A stretch of DNA of 64,000 nt, from NCBI RefSeq assembly GCF_019613795.1, contig NZ_CP080429.1:1207501-1271500 (forward strand), read 5' to 3'. This stretch comes from Flavobacterium litorale (GTDB lineage Bacteria > Bacteroidota > Bacteroidia > Flavobacteriales > Flavobacteriaceae). The notes beneath the pieces are model-generated. The model did not search any database. It saw only the letters and a program-made list of their open reading frames with translations, and was not told the DNA's origin. The translations under genes were made by a program, and so were the position numbers. Position 1 is the stretch's first letter. Every line of letters begins with the position of its first letter. This document shows positions 8,493 through 16,912 of the stretch, piece after piece.

Positions 8493-11400
8493 ATGTACTT
8501 GATATTTGATACCGAAACAACTGGATTACCCAAACGTTGGGATGCCCCCATTACCGATACAGATAACTGGCCTAGATGCGTGCAAATTGCATGGCAGCTC
8601 CACGACGAAATGGGCAATTTAATAGAACATCAGGATTACATCATTAATCCTGATGGTTTCAATATACCTTATGATGCTGAGCGTATACATGGTATATCTA
8701 CCGAGCTCGCTGTTGAAAAAGGTATTGCCATAAAGGATGCTTTAGAAAAGTTTAACGCAGCACTTTCAAAATCTAAATTTATAGTAGGTCAAAACGTAGG
8801 GTTCGATATTAATATAATGGGTTCTGAATTTTATCGTTATGGTATAAATACTTCTTTATCAAACATGAAAGTTTTGGATACTTGTACGGAAGTAACTGCA
8901 GAAATGTTGCAGCTACCCGGAGGTCGTGGCGGCAAATTTAAACTGCCTACACTTACAGAATTACATGAGTACTTGTTTGACGAACCTTTTGCAGAGGCAC
9001 ACAATGCTACTGCAGATGTAGAGGCTACAACACGTTGTTTTTTAGAGTTAGTAAAACGTGAAGTATATACATATGAGCAATTAGATGTTCCACCGACCTA
9101 CTTTTACGACTTTAGAAAAAATAATCCCCAGACGATACAGCTAATAGGACTTAAGCACATTAATCTAAAAGCAGCTTCAGATGCTGTTCGCGAACGCTTA
9201 AATAAACTTAAAGCCGAACAGCAGCCTACAGTAACATCAATAGAAGGGCAAGAGGCATTGAAAGATGCTAATTTTGTACATCTTCATAACCATACACAAT
9301 TTTCAGTACTACAATCAACTATATCGGTGCCGGCTTTGGTTAAGGCAACAGCAAAAAATAAAATGCCTGCGGTTGCCATGACAGATCATGCTAATATGAT
9401 GGGGGCTTTTCATTTTGTTAGTAATGTACTCAATCACAATAAAGCTGCTGAAGCAAAAAATAAAGAAGCCCTTGAGAATGGAGAGATACCTGAAGAGACG
9501 ATTATAAAACCGATTGTTGGATGTGAGTTTTTTGTTTGCGAAAATCACAAAGACAAATCTAGGAAAGACAATGGATACCAAGTTGTTTTTTTGGCAAAGA
9601 ACAAAAACGGATATCACAATCTTGCAAAAATGTCTTCAATCGCTTATACTGATGGTTTTTATTACGTTCCGAGGATAGACAAAAAGGTCGTAGAGCAGTA
9701 TCAGGATGATATTATAGTGCTATCAGGTAACCTATATGGAGAGATACCAAACAAAATACTCAATATAGGTGAAAATCAAGCTGAGGAAGCTTTGTTGTGG
9801 TGGAAAGAAACTTTTGGTAAAGATTTCTATATTGAATTGATGCGTCATGGGCAGGAAGATGAGGACAGGGTTAATCAGTCGTTAATTACACTAGCTAGAA
9901 AACACGATGTAAAACTCATAGCTACAAATAATACATATTATTTAGATAAAGAAAACTCTCATGCTCATGATATACTATTATGTGTAAAAGATGGAGAAAA
10001 ATTATCTACCCCTGTAGGTAGAGGTCGTGGTTTTCGTTACGGATTGCCCAACGAAGAGTATTATTTCAAGTCTGGAGATGAAATAAAAAACCTTTTTAAG
10101 GATATCCCTGAAGCAATTATCAATATACAAGAAATAGTAGATAAAGTAGAGATATATTCACTATACCGTGATGTTTTATTACCTAAGTTTGATATACCCG
10201 AAGAATTTTTAGTTGCTGAAGATGATACAGATGCAGGGAAACGGGGGGAAAATAAATACTTAAGATATTTAACTTATGAAGGTGCTAAAAAACGTTATGA
10301 TGAAATAACAGATGAAATAAAAGAGCGCCTTGATTTTGAATTGAAAACTATTGAAAATACAGGCTACCCAGGATACTTCCTAATTGTACAAGACTTCATT
10401 GCTGAGGCAAGAAATTTAGATGTTTCTGTAGGGCCTGGTAGAGGTTCTGCAGCAGGTTCTGCAGTAGCTTATTGCTTAGGAATAACCAATATAGATCCTA
10501 TTGCTTACGATTTACTTTTTGAGCGTTTCTTAAACCCTGATCGTATATCTATGCCTGATATTGATATTGATTTTGATGACGAAGGTCGTGGGCGTGTTAT
10601 GGACTATGTTATAAATAAATATGGCGCTAACCAAGTAGCACAAATTATTACTTATGGTACTATGGCAGCAAAGTCTTCCATACGAGATACTGCTAGGGTG
10701 CTTGACCTCCCATTGTTTGAAGCTGATAAAATAGCTAAACTCATACCTAATATGAAACTTGCTAAGATATTCGACATGGACGATAAGACATTAAGAGGAG
10801 CACTTCGCTCTGAAGAATTCGAAAGAGTCCAAGAGTTGTTAAGTATGTCTGAAAGTGAAGACTTAGGTGGTGAGACCATACAACAAGCGAAAGTATTAGA
10901 AGGTTCGTTAAGAAATACAGGTATACATGCTTGTGGGGTAATTATTACCCCTGATGATATAACCAACTTTGTTCCAGTGGCTGTAGCCAAGGATTCTGAT
11001 TTGTATGTTACACAGTTTGATAATTCTGTAGTGGAAAGCGCAGGATTACTCAAAATGGATTTTTTGGGACTCAAAACACTAACACTTATAAAGGACACTG
11101 TAAAACTGGTAAAATATAAGAGAGGTGTTGACTTAGATCCAGACAATTTTCCCATAGATGATGTTAAAACATATGAACTTTTTCAACGAGGTGAAACAGT
11201 AGGAATATTTCAATATGAGTCGCCAGGTATGCAAAAGTATATGAAGGATTTGAAGCCTACTGTTTTCGCGGATCTTATTGCTATGAATGCGTTATACAGA
11301 CCAGGGCCCTTAGAGTATATACCGAGTTTTATTCGACGAAAAAACGGAGAAGAAGAAATAAAGTACGACCTTGATGCTTGCGAAGAATACCTCAAAGAAA

Positions 11401-12995
11401 CGTATGGTATTACCGTCTATCAAGAGCAGGTAATGTTACTGTCTCAAAAATTAGCAAACTTCACCAAGGGCGAGGCAGACGTTTTGCGTAAAGCAATGGG
11501 TAAAAAACAAAAGGCTGTACTAGATAAAATGAAGCCGAAGTTTATATCGCAAGCTGCAGAAAAAGGGCATGAGCCTGATACGCTTGAAAAAATATGGAAA
11601 GATTGGGAAGCATTTGCTAGTTACGCTTTTAATAAATCACACTCTACGTGTTATGCTTGGATAGCCTATCAAACAGCCTATTTAAAAGCACATTATCCTG
11701 CCGAATATATGGCTGCCGTATTATCCAATAATATGAACGATATAAAGCAAGTAACCTTTTTTATGGAAGAGTGTAAACGTATGGGGCTAGAAGTGTTAGG
11801 TCCAGATGTAAATGAATCATTTTACAAATTTACAGTTAATAGTCAAAATGCAGTTCGTTTTGGTATGGGAGCAATAAAAGGAGTAGGATCTGGAGCAGTA
11901 AAAACAATTGTAGAAGGAAGGAAAACAGGGAGGTACAAATCTATATTTGATTTGGCCAAACGAATAGACCTTAGAGCAGCCAATAAAAAAGCTTTTGAGA
12001 ACCTTGCCTTAGCAGGAGGTTTTGATGGTTTTGATGACACACACAGGGCGCAGTATTTTCATAATGAGGATGAAACCAGTACTTTTCTAGAGAAAGCAAT
12101 ACGTTACGGGGCTAAGTTTCAGGAAAACGAAAATTCGTCGCAGGTTAGTCTTTTTGGCGAAGCCAGTGACGTACAGATACCTGAGCCCGTAGTACCACCT
12201 TGCGAAGAGTGGACTACCATGGAGAAACTTGCCAAAGAGAAAGAAGTGGTAGGTATATATTTATCAGGTCATCCGTTAAACGATTACAAATTTGAAATGA
12301 AATACTTTTGTAATTCAAAACTAGAGGCATTAAAAGAATTGGATAAGCACATAGCTAAAAACTTAACTTTTGGTGGGATTATTATCGACGTGCAGCATAG
12401 AATCGCTAAAAATGGTAAAGGTTGGGCTTCTTTTATTTTAGAGGGCTATGATGAAAGCTACGAGTTTAGGATATACGGCGAAGAATATCTAAAATTCAGG
12501 CATTTTTTAGTAGCCAATAGCTTTACTTATATTAAAGTTTTGGTTCGTGAAGGTTGGGTAAACCACGAAGGTAAGCGCGGAGAGCCAAGAATACAATTCA
12601 TAACAATACAATACTTACAAGACGTACTTGATACTTTTGCTAAAAAATTAGTTATCCAGTTTAGCGTAAATGATTTACAAGATGATGTAATTACAGGGTT
12701 GCAAAATTTGCTCTACACTAATAAAGGGGATAACTCAGTAACGTTTCAGGTAATGGAGCTAGAAAAGGTAACAAAGCAAGTAGAAATAGCTGCTGATATG
12801 GTAAACGAACCAACTGAACCATACGGAGATAACCCTGAGCAGCAAGAAAATGCGTCGAGTACTGTTATAACCAACGTGGAGGATGTTCAGGTAACAACAA
12901 AGTTAACCATGCCTAGCCGAAAACTTAAAATAAAAATATCAAACGAATTGTTACAAGAGCTAGAGCGTTTGCAAATCAATTTTAAACTGAATTAA
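8493..12995 (+). CDS. dnaE: DNA polymerase III alpha subunit with fused N-terminal DEDDh exonuclease
   Basis: A 1500-residue replicative polymerase, about 340 residues longer than E. coli DnaE. The extra part is an N-terminal epsilon-like proofreading exonuclease (about residues 1-210) with all catalytic positions: D6 and E8 in FDTETTG, D105 in NVGFD, and H170/D175 in HNATAD. A PHP domain follows (HLHNH at 263-267). The palm carries PDIDIDFDDEGR at 688-699, giving the catalytic aspartates, preceded by GPGRGSAAGS. The tail holds the tandem HhH region (FGMGAIKGVGSGAV) and an OB-fold part. It would combine chromosomal DNA synthesis and proofreading in one chain. Stand-alone with its own promoter. 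Confidence 0.95.
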   Translation: MYLIFDTETTGLPKRWDAPITDTDNWPRCVQIAWQLHDEMGNLIEHQDYIINPDGFNIPYDAERIHGISTELAVEKGIAIKDALEKFNAALSKSKFIVGQNVGFDINIMGSEFYRYGINTSLSNMKVLDTCTEVTAEMLQLPGGRGGKFKLPTLTELHEYLFDEPFAEAHNATADVEATTRCFLELVKREVYTYEQLDVPPTYFYDFRKNNPQTIQLIGLKHINLKAASDAVRERLNKLKAEQQPTVTSIEGQEALKDANFVHLHNHTQFSVLQSTISVPALVKATAKNKMPAVAMTDHANMMGAFHFVSNVLNHNKAAEAKNKEALENGEIPEETIIKPIVGCEFFVCENHKDKSRKDNGYQVVFLAKNKNGYHNLAKMSSIAYTDGFYYVPRIDKKVVEQYQDDIIVLSGNLYGEIPNKILNIGENQAEEALLWWKETFGKDFYIELMRHGQEDEDRVNQSLITLARKHDVKLIATNNTYYLDKENSHAHDILLCVKDGEKLSTPVGRGRGFRYGLPNEEYYFKSGDEIKNLFKDIPEAIINIQEIVDKVEIYSLYRDVLLPKFDIPEEFLVAEDDTDAGKRGENKYLRYLTYEGAKKRYDEITDEIKERLDFELKTIENTGYPGYFLIVQDFIAEARNLDVSVGPGRGSAAGSAVAYCLGITNIDPIAYDLLFERFLNPDRISMPDIDIDFDDEGRGRVMDYVINKYGANQVAQIITYGTMAAKSSIRDTARVLDLPLFEADKIAKLIPNMKLAKIFDMDDKTLRGALRSEEFERVQELLSMSESEDLGGETIQQAKVLEGSLRNTGIHACGVIITPDDITNFVPVAVAKDSDLYVTQFDNSVVESAGLLKMDFLGLKTLTLIKDTVKLVKYKRGVDLDPDNFPIDDVKTYELFQRGETVGIFQYESPGMQKYMKDLKPTVFADLIAMNALYRPGPLEYIPSFIRRKNGEEEIKYDLDACEEYLKETYGITVYQEQVMLLSQKLANFTKGEADVLRKAMGKKQKAVLDKMKPKFISQAAEKGHEPDTLEKIWKDWEAFASYAFNKSHSTCYAWIAYQTAYLKAHYPAEYMAAVLSNNMNDIKQVTFFMEECKRMGLEVLGPDVNESFYKFTVNSQNAVRFGMGAIKGVGSGAVKTIVEGRKTGRYKSIFDLAKRIDLRAANKKAFENLALAGGFDGFDDTHRAQYFHNEDETSTFLEKAIRYGAKFQENENSSQVSLFGEASDVQIPEPVVPPCEEWTTMEKLAKEKEVVGIYLSGHPLNDYKFEMKYFCNSKLEALKELDKHIAKNLTFGGIIIDVQHRIAKNGKGWASFILEGYDESYEFRIYGEEYLKFRHFLVANSFTYIKVLVREGWVNHEGKRGEPRIQFITIQYLQDVLDTFAKKLVIQFSVNDLQDDVITGLQNLLYTNKGDNSVTFQVMELEKVTKQVEIAADMVNEPTEPYGDNPEQQENASSTVITNVEDVQVTTKLTMPSRKLKIKISNELLQELERLQINFKLN

Positions 12996-13050
12996 AATTA
13001 GTATAAGTTTTATTTATTTATCTATAACAAAATCTAATCTCTATTTGGCT

Positions 13051-13079
13051 TTGCAGTTAAAATTTAATCCCTAAATTTG
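13051..13079 (+). promoter_or_regulatory. promoter for trxA
   Basis: TTG at 13051-13053, 18 bases, TAAATTTG at 13072-13079. This is one of the best consensus promoters in the window. Confidence 0.7.
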
Positions 13080-13106
13080 TTATAGTAATTTAAAGAATAT
13101 AACATT

Positions 13107-13424
13107 ATGGCACAGGAAATAACAGACGCTACTTTTGAAGAAGTAGTATTAAAATCAGATAAACCAGTATTAGTAGATTTTTGGGCAGCATGGTGCGGAC
13201 CTTGTCGTATGGTAGGACCTATTATTGAAGACATAAGTAGTGAATACGAGGGTAGAGCAGTGGTAGGTAAAGTAGATGTAGATGCCAACCAAGAATTTGC
13301 AGCTAAATACGGTATTAGAAATATACCTACAGTACTGGTATTCCAAAATGGAGAAGTTGTAGGCAGACAGGTAGGAGTTGCGCAAAAGCAAACGTATGCT
13401 GACGCTATCGATGCATTACTATAA
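13107..13424 (+). CDS. trxA: thioredoxin
   Basis: A 105-residue cytoplasmic thioredoxin of standard length. The active site WCGPC lies at residues 29-33 in LVDFWAAWCGPCRMVGP. The buried aspartate (D24) and the cis-proline segment NIPTVLVFQNGEVV are in place. It reduces protein disulfides with electrons from thioredoxin reductase. Single-gene unit with a consensus promoter and a strong terminator. Contrast with the cysteine-free thioredoxin-fold protein at 52399. Confidence 0.95.
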   Translation: MAQEITDATFEEVVLKSDKPVLVDFWAAWCGPCRMVGPIIEDISSEYEGRAVVGKVDVDANQEFAAKYGIRNIPTVLVFQNGEVVGRQVGVAQKQTYADAIDALL

Positions 13425-13446
13425 TAATAAGTAAACATCTCAATAT

Positions 13447-13480
13447 AAAAAGGTCTAACAGTAATTGTTAGACCTTTTTA
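13447..13480 (+). terminator. intrinsic terminator after trxA
   Basis: AAGGTCTAAC / GTTAGACCTT stem with a short loop (AGTAATT) and T run. Symmetric, so it may act on both strands. Confidence 0.88.
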
Positions 13481-13498
13481 TTTGTAATTACATTTCCC

Positions 13499-13506
13499 TA
13501 CATTTG
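13499..13506 (+). promoter_or_regulatory. -7 box right at the DUF58 start codon
   Basis: TACATTTG, then five bases, then the ATG at 13512. If transcription starts about 4-6 bases after the box, the message has no leader. Confidence 0.45.
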
Positions 13507-13511
13507 AAAGT

Positions 13512-14438
13512 ATGAAGATAGAACATCAGTTAGAAAAAATATCAGCGTTCTCGCATTTAGAGCTACTAGCCAATCAAATTGTAGAAGGTTTTATATCAGG
13601 TATGCACAAGAGTCCGTTTCATGGCTTTTCTGCAGAGTTTGCGGAGCATAGATTGTACAATCAGGGAGAAAGTACTCGACACATAGACTGGAAGCTATAT
13701 GCAAAGACCGACAGACTGTATACTAAACGATTTGAGGAAGAAACCAACATGCGTTGCCATATAATACTAGACAACTCATCATCTATGCACTACCCTAAGC
13801 TAAAAGATGAACAAGAGTTTTATAAAAGTAAAATAGGTTTCTCGGTACTTGCATCGGCTGTTTTAATGGAATTGCTAAAAAAACAGCGTGATGCTGTTGG
13901 GCTTAGTATATACTCTGATAACTATGAGTTTTACGCACCAGAAAAAGGCAGTGACAGGCATCATAGAATGTTACTGGATATGTTAGACAGAGTTTTGAGT
14001 GCAACTACGACATCCAAGAACACAGATACGACTACATTCTTGCATCAAATAGCGCAAAAAATGCATCGCCGATCTATGATTATACTATTTACTGATATGT
14101 TTCAGTTGGGCGATAATACAGCGTTGTTTGATGCCTTACGACATTTAAAACACAATAAGCATAAGGTAGTTTTATTTCATGTAGTAGATAAAAAAACAGA
14201 GCTCGAATTTGATTTCGATAATACACCTAGAAAATTCATTGACGTTGAAACGGGTGAAGAAGTAAATTTGTTTGCAGAAAACGTAAAAGAAACCTACGAA
14301 AAACAAGTAGAATCCTATTTTAGTAAAGTTGCTGAAACGTGTATGCAATATAGGATTAAATACGTACCTGTATCTGTTGATGAAGATTTCGAAAAAATAT
14401 TAACTACTTACCTTATTGAGAAACAAAAGTTTGGATAA
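13512..14438 (+). CDS. DUF58 domain protein (vWA-like)
   Basis: A 308-residue soluble protein of the DUF58 family. It shows the hallmark segment YNQGESTRHIDWKLYAKTDRLYTKRFEEE followed by a vWA-like core with the MIDAS motif DNSSSM and a later FTDMF. DUF58 proteins usually sit beside a MoxR-type AAA+ ATPase and Bat proteins and are thought to act in assembling or activating envelope or metal-containing complexes. Here no MoxR gene is adjacent, which is unusual; tRNA-Asp follows. The -7 box TACATTTG ends only 5 bases before the ATG, so the mRNA may be leaderless. Confidence 0.87.
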   Translation: MKIEHQLEKISAFSHLELLANQIVEGFISGMHKSPFHGFSAEFAEHRLYNQGESTRHIDWKLYAKTDRLYTKRFEEETNMRCHIILDNSSSMHYPKLKDEQEFYKSKIGFSVLASAVLMELLKKQRDAVGLSIYSDNYEFYAPEKGSDRHHRMLLDMLDRVLSATTTSKNTDTTTFLHQIAQKMHRRSMIILFTDMFQLGDNTALFDALRHLKHNKHKVVLFHVVDKKTELEFDFDNTPRKFIDVETGEEVNLFAENVKETYEKQVESYFSKVAETCMQYRIKYVPVSVDEDFEKILTTYLIEKQKFG

Positions 14439-14475
14439 ACGAGATAAAGTTTTTTTGTTTTTTTAGTTATAAATA

Positions 14476-14506
14476 TTTGCAAGAGTGGAAATCTGTTGTA
14501 TATTTG
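14476..14506 (+). promoter_or_regulatory. promoter for tRNA-Asp
   Basis: TTTG at 14476-14479, 19 bases, TATATTTG at 14499-14506, 18 bases before the mature tRNA. Confidence 0.7.
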
Positions 14507-14524
14507 CAACCGCAATAAAGCACT

Positions 14525-14601
14525 GGTCTGGTAGTTCAGTTGGTTAGAATACATGCCTGTCACGCATGGGGTCGCGGGTTCGAGTCCCGTCCAGACCGCC
14601 A
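14525..14601 (+). tRNA. tRNA-Asp (GTC)
   Basis: A 77-base cloverleaf. The acceptor stem GGTCTGG / CCAGACC is perfect, the T arm carries GGTTCGAGTCC, and the anticodon loop CTGTCAC gives GTC. The 3' CCA is encoded. It has a consensus promoter and a terminator and is a single-gene unit. Confidence 0.97.
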
Positions 14602-14605
14602 AAGC

Positions 14606-14637
14606 AAAAAAGAGAAGTACTACGCTTCTCTTTTTTT
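14606..14637 (+). terminator. intrinsic terminator after tRNA-Asp
   Basis: AGAGAAG / CTTCTCT stem within A-run and T-run arms, seven-base loop. Confidence 0.88.
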
Positions 14638-14759
14638 GCTTTTTATATAATGGTTTATCACGTTATCCCCTTTACAGTAGTAAACTATAAAGTTCCTTAA
14701 TACAAGTAGTATACTGTAAGTTCGTATTTTTACCACTATAATTATCAAAAAGGGTAAAA

Positions 14760-15608
14760 GTGAATTGTATTGTAGAAACAATAGCAGGAAAAATTGAATA
14801 TAATGTATATGGCAACGGAAAGCCTATTGTCTTTTTACATGGAGGTCATTCTAACAGCCAAGAAAAGTTATTTTTAAAAGGTTACAATAAAAATTGCTTC
14901 AAGCTAATAGTTCCTTCAAGACCAGGTTATGGTAAAACACCTATTTCTAATAAAACAACACATAAGGATGCCGCACAACTAATTATTGCTCTTTTAGATG
15001 TTTTACAGATTAAAAAATGTGTTGTAGTTGGTATTTCGGCAGGTGGGTTAACAGCCATCCAAATGGCAGCCACTTATCCCAATCGAGTTGAAAAACTACT
15101 ACTTATTTCAGCAATTACTCAAAAATGGCTATCACCTGAGGACACACTTTATAAAATGGGTAAAATTGTATTTTCGCCTATGGTAGAACGATTTACTTGG
15201 AGTGTATACAGGTTGTTGTTTTCGCTCTTGCCTAAAACAATGACTAAAGTTCTGTTCAAGCAAGTTTCCAGTATAACCAATACTACAATAACCGAGAATG
15301 AGATTTGCGAAGTAAAAAAAATGGTTTCAGTGCAACGCTCAAAAAAAGGCTTTGTTGCCGATTTAGATCATGATATTAGCAATGATGCAATTACTAAAAT
15401 AAAATGCCCTACTTTAATTTTACATAGTAAAAACGACAAATCAGTTGCTATTGCTATGGCGCATCATGCTAATACAAATATTAATAACTCAATTTTAAAA
15501 GTGTATAATAACAAATGGGGTCATTTACTCTGGCTAGGTAAAGATAGTGAAGCTCCTATAGCTGATGCAAATAGTTTTATCAATTCAGAGAATATCAGGT
15601 ACAAATAA
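14760..15608 (+). CDS. alpha/beta hydrolase
   Basis: A 282-residue hydrolase starting at GTG; no in-frame ATG fits the family start. The fold markers are in order: an oxyanion HGG segment (VFLHGGHSN), RPGYGKTP, the nucleophile elbow GISAGG with the catalytic serine, the acid-loop segment LILHSKNDKSV, and the catalytic histidine in WGHLLWL. No signal peptide. The family includes esterases, haloperoxidase-like and lipid hydrolases, and the substrate cannot be read from the sequence. No operon partner and no good -7 box. Confidence 0.85.
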   Translation: MNCIVETIAGKIEYNVYGNGKPIVFLHGGHSNSQEKLFLKGYNKNCFKLIVPSRPGYGKTPISNKTTHKDAAQLIIALLDVLQIKKCVVVGISAGGLTAIQMAATYPNRVEKLLLISAITQKWLSPEDTLYKMGKIVFSPMVERFTWSVYRLLFSLLPKTMTKVLFKQVSSITNTTITENEICEVKKMVSVQRSKKGFVADLDHDISNDAITKIKCPTLILHSKNDKSVAIAMAHHANTNINNSILKVYNNKWGHLLWLGKDSEAPIADANSFINSENIRYK

Positions 15609-15648
15609 CCTCCTTTAAAAATAAAAACAAAAAAAGTAGTGTATTAGT

Positions 15649-15678
15649 TTGGCTCGTTTAAATTTATGTGTAAATTTG
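15649..15678 (+). promoter_or_regulatory. strong promoter without a following gene
   Basis: TTG at 15649-15651, 19 bases, TAAATTTG at 15671-15678. Its match is as good as those of the tRNA promoters, but the next 400 bases contain no convincing protein gene. Confidence 0.65.
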
Positions 15679-15682
15679 CTTC

Positions 15683-15832
15683 CGCTTTAAAAATAAAGGT
15701 AGAGGGTTATTAGTCTTTTTGTTTAAAGCGATGTTTGAAATATGTTAATATTAAGAGCGTTTAATAAAGCTCTATTTGTAATAAAAAAATAAAAGTGTAA
15801 AAAGCCTTTCGTCTTTTCCCGAAAGGCTTTTT
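15683..15832 (+). ncRNA. candidate small RNA (promoter, hairpins, terminator)
   Basis: Downstream of the promoter at 15649-15678 lie a perfect 9-bp stem (CGCTTTAAA at 15683-15691 with TTTAAAGCG at 15722-15730), a smaller stem AGAGC/GCTCT (15754-15773), and a strong intrinsic terminator (15799-15832). No open frame with coding character spans it. This is the layout of a ~150-base small RNA. I checked by eye for tmRNA, RNase P and SRP RNA signatures and saw none. A 6S-type or unknown RNA is possible. The RNA might run on to the second terminator at 15935. Confidence 0.5.
15799..15832 (+). terminator. intrinsic terminator of the candidate small RNA
   Basis: Perfect 13-bp stem, AAAAAGCCTTTCG with CGAAAGGCTTTTT, eight-base loop. 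Confidence 0.85.
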
Positions 15833-15868
15833 CGCCGAAAATATTTAAGATTAGTTGTGTTGTTTATG

Positions 15869-15935
15869 CCGCGAGAGCGGTAGGTTTAGTAGTTAGACCA
15901 ATGAAAAGCTTTCCATTAGTTTGGAGGGCTTTTTT
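15869..15935 (+). other. second structured stretch with terminator
   Basis: Three successive hairpins: CCGC-GAGA-GCGG with a GNRA tetraloop (15869-15880), GGTTTA/TAGACC (15883-15899), and AAAAGCTTTCC paired with GGAGGGCTTTT plus a T run (15904-15935), a terminator. No clear promoter lies between this and the previous terminator, so it is either the 3' part of a longer RNA or a separate RNA with a weak promoter. Confidence 0.4.
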
Positions 15936-16012
15936 GATTTTTATACCCCTCAATATTTACGCAATACTAAAAAATACTCTTTATTGGGGATTTTTTTGAA
16001 GTATCGATATTT

Positions 16013-16020
16013 TATTTTTG
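16013..16020 (+). promoter_or_regulatory. -7 box before the 24-residue peptide gene
   Basis: TATTTTTG, 65 bases before the ATG at 16086. The only TTG nearby is 14 bases upstream. Confidence 0.35.
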
Positions 16021-16085
16021 TAATAGTTAAATTTTATTTTTTGATTTTGCTTAAAGACTCAATAATCACCAAAAATTTTACAAAA

Positions 16086-16160
16086 ATGAAGAAAGATAAT
16101 TACTATGCATTAATTTTATTTGTATTTACTTTAATAGTAATTGCTATTACAAGTTTATAA
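16086..16160 (+). CDS. 24-residue single-span membrane peptide
   Basis: A very short open frame: MKKDNYYALILFVFTLIVIA plus ITSL. It has a basic N-terminus and then one hydrophobic span of about 17 residues, so it could insert in the inner membrane. The frame extends upstream to 15921, but that part runs through the terminator region and has no coding character, so the internal ATG is preferred. A -7 box lies upstream and a strong hairpin (16203-16241) downstream, making a compact transcription unit. Such peptides can be subunits of membrane complexes or type I toxins; nothing here decides between these, and it may not be translated. Confidence 0.4.
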   Translation: MKKDNYYALILFVFTLIVIAITSL

Positions 16161-16202
16161 AATCGATATTAGTTTCCCGTACTATTTCTTACATTTAAAA
16201 GG

Positions 16203-16241
16203 CACCAATAAGAAGTTATTAGTATAATCTTCTTATTGGTG
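16203..16241. repeat. perfect 13-bp inverted repeat
   Basis: CACCAATAAGAAG and CTTCTTATTGGTG separated by 13 bases that themselves can pair (ATTA/TAAT). No T run follows, so it is not a classic terminator. It lies after the 24-residue peptide gene and before the lipoprotein-ruvC-hemW unit. Confidence 0.7.
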
Positions 16242-16412
16242 TTGCAAAATAGGTATAACAAACTTAAAACTTATATTTGTTTGTAAATAGATGCTACAGT
16301 AACTTTTAATAATTCCTCTTTTTATACAATTGATAGATATAATTCCTGAAAGGACCGTTATAATTAATTTTCCTTATTTTTGACCTGTAATTGTATAGGT
16401 TTCCTCACTCTA

Positions 16413-16889
16413 ATGAAAAAAATACTTGTTTTAGTAGCACTCTTTCTTTTAAGTGCTTGCCAATGGTTCGATCAAAAAGTTCCAGATAAGCAAGAGCTGG
16501 TAAAAGAGCGTTTAGAGGACATTAATTGGAATGAGGTAAGCAGTTACCCATCTATAACGGGATGTGATGCTATAACAGATAAACAAGCCCAAAAACAATG
16601 CTTTTTTGAGTTGATGGTAAAACTAATTCAGGAAAAACTAGATGCTGATACTATTGCCGTATTATACCCTGAGTTAGATACTATAAATGTAGTGGTTACC
16701 ATACATGCAGATGCTCAACTGGAATTTGAGCCCAAATTTAATCAGGATAGTGTTCGTTACAATAAAGTTGCAATAGATAGCATTTTAAAAAATCGGTTGG
16801 TAAACTTTCCCGAAATAGCACCAGCACAAAAGGAAGGAATACCCGTTACTACACAATTTGTACTCCCTGTAATACTTAACGTAGAGTAG
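16413..16889 (+). CDS. small lipoprotein of unknown function
   Basis: 158 residues. I start at the ATG at 16413 because it gives a proper lipoprotein signal, MKKILVLVALFLLSACQW, with the lipobox LSAC. An earlier ATG-like start at 16380 overlaps a possible -7 box (TATTTTTG, 16375-16382). The mature part is acidic with paired cysteines (C43 and C52 region, in TGCDAITDKQAQKQCFF) that could form a disulfide, and it ends in a beta-rich segment (TTQFVLPVILNVE) somewhat like TonB C-terminal domains. I do not recognise the family. It is 23 bases upstream of ruvC, in one transcript with ruvC and hemW. Confidence 0.8.
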   Translation: MKKILVLVALFLLSACQWFDQKVPDKQELVKERLEDINWNEVSSYPSITGCDAITDKQAQKQCFFELMVKLIQEKLDADTIAVLYPELDTINVVVTIHADAQLEFEPKFNQDSVRYNKVAIDSILKNRLVNFPEIAPAQKEGIPVTTQFVLPVILNVE

Positions 16890-16912
16890 GGCTACAAAAT
16901 AAAGAAATTAAA

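Noticed and set aside
15683-15935. tmRNA, RNase P RNA or SRP RNA in the non-coding stretch
   Set aside because: Too short for tmRNA or RNase P, and none of the conserved core sequences I know are present.
15921-16085. N-terminal extension of the 24-residue peptide to a 79-residue protein
   Set aside because: It runs from the terminator hairpin through AT-rich DNA containing the -7 box; no coding character.
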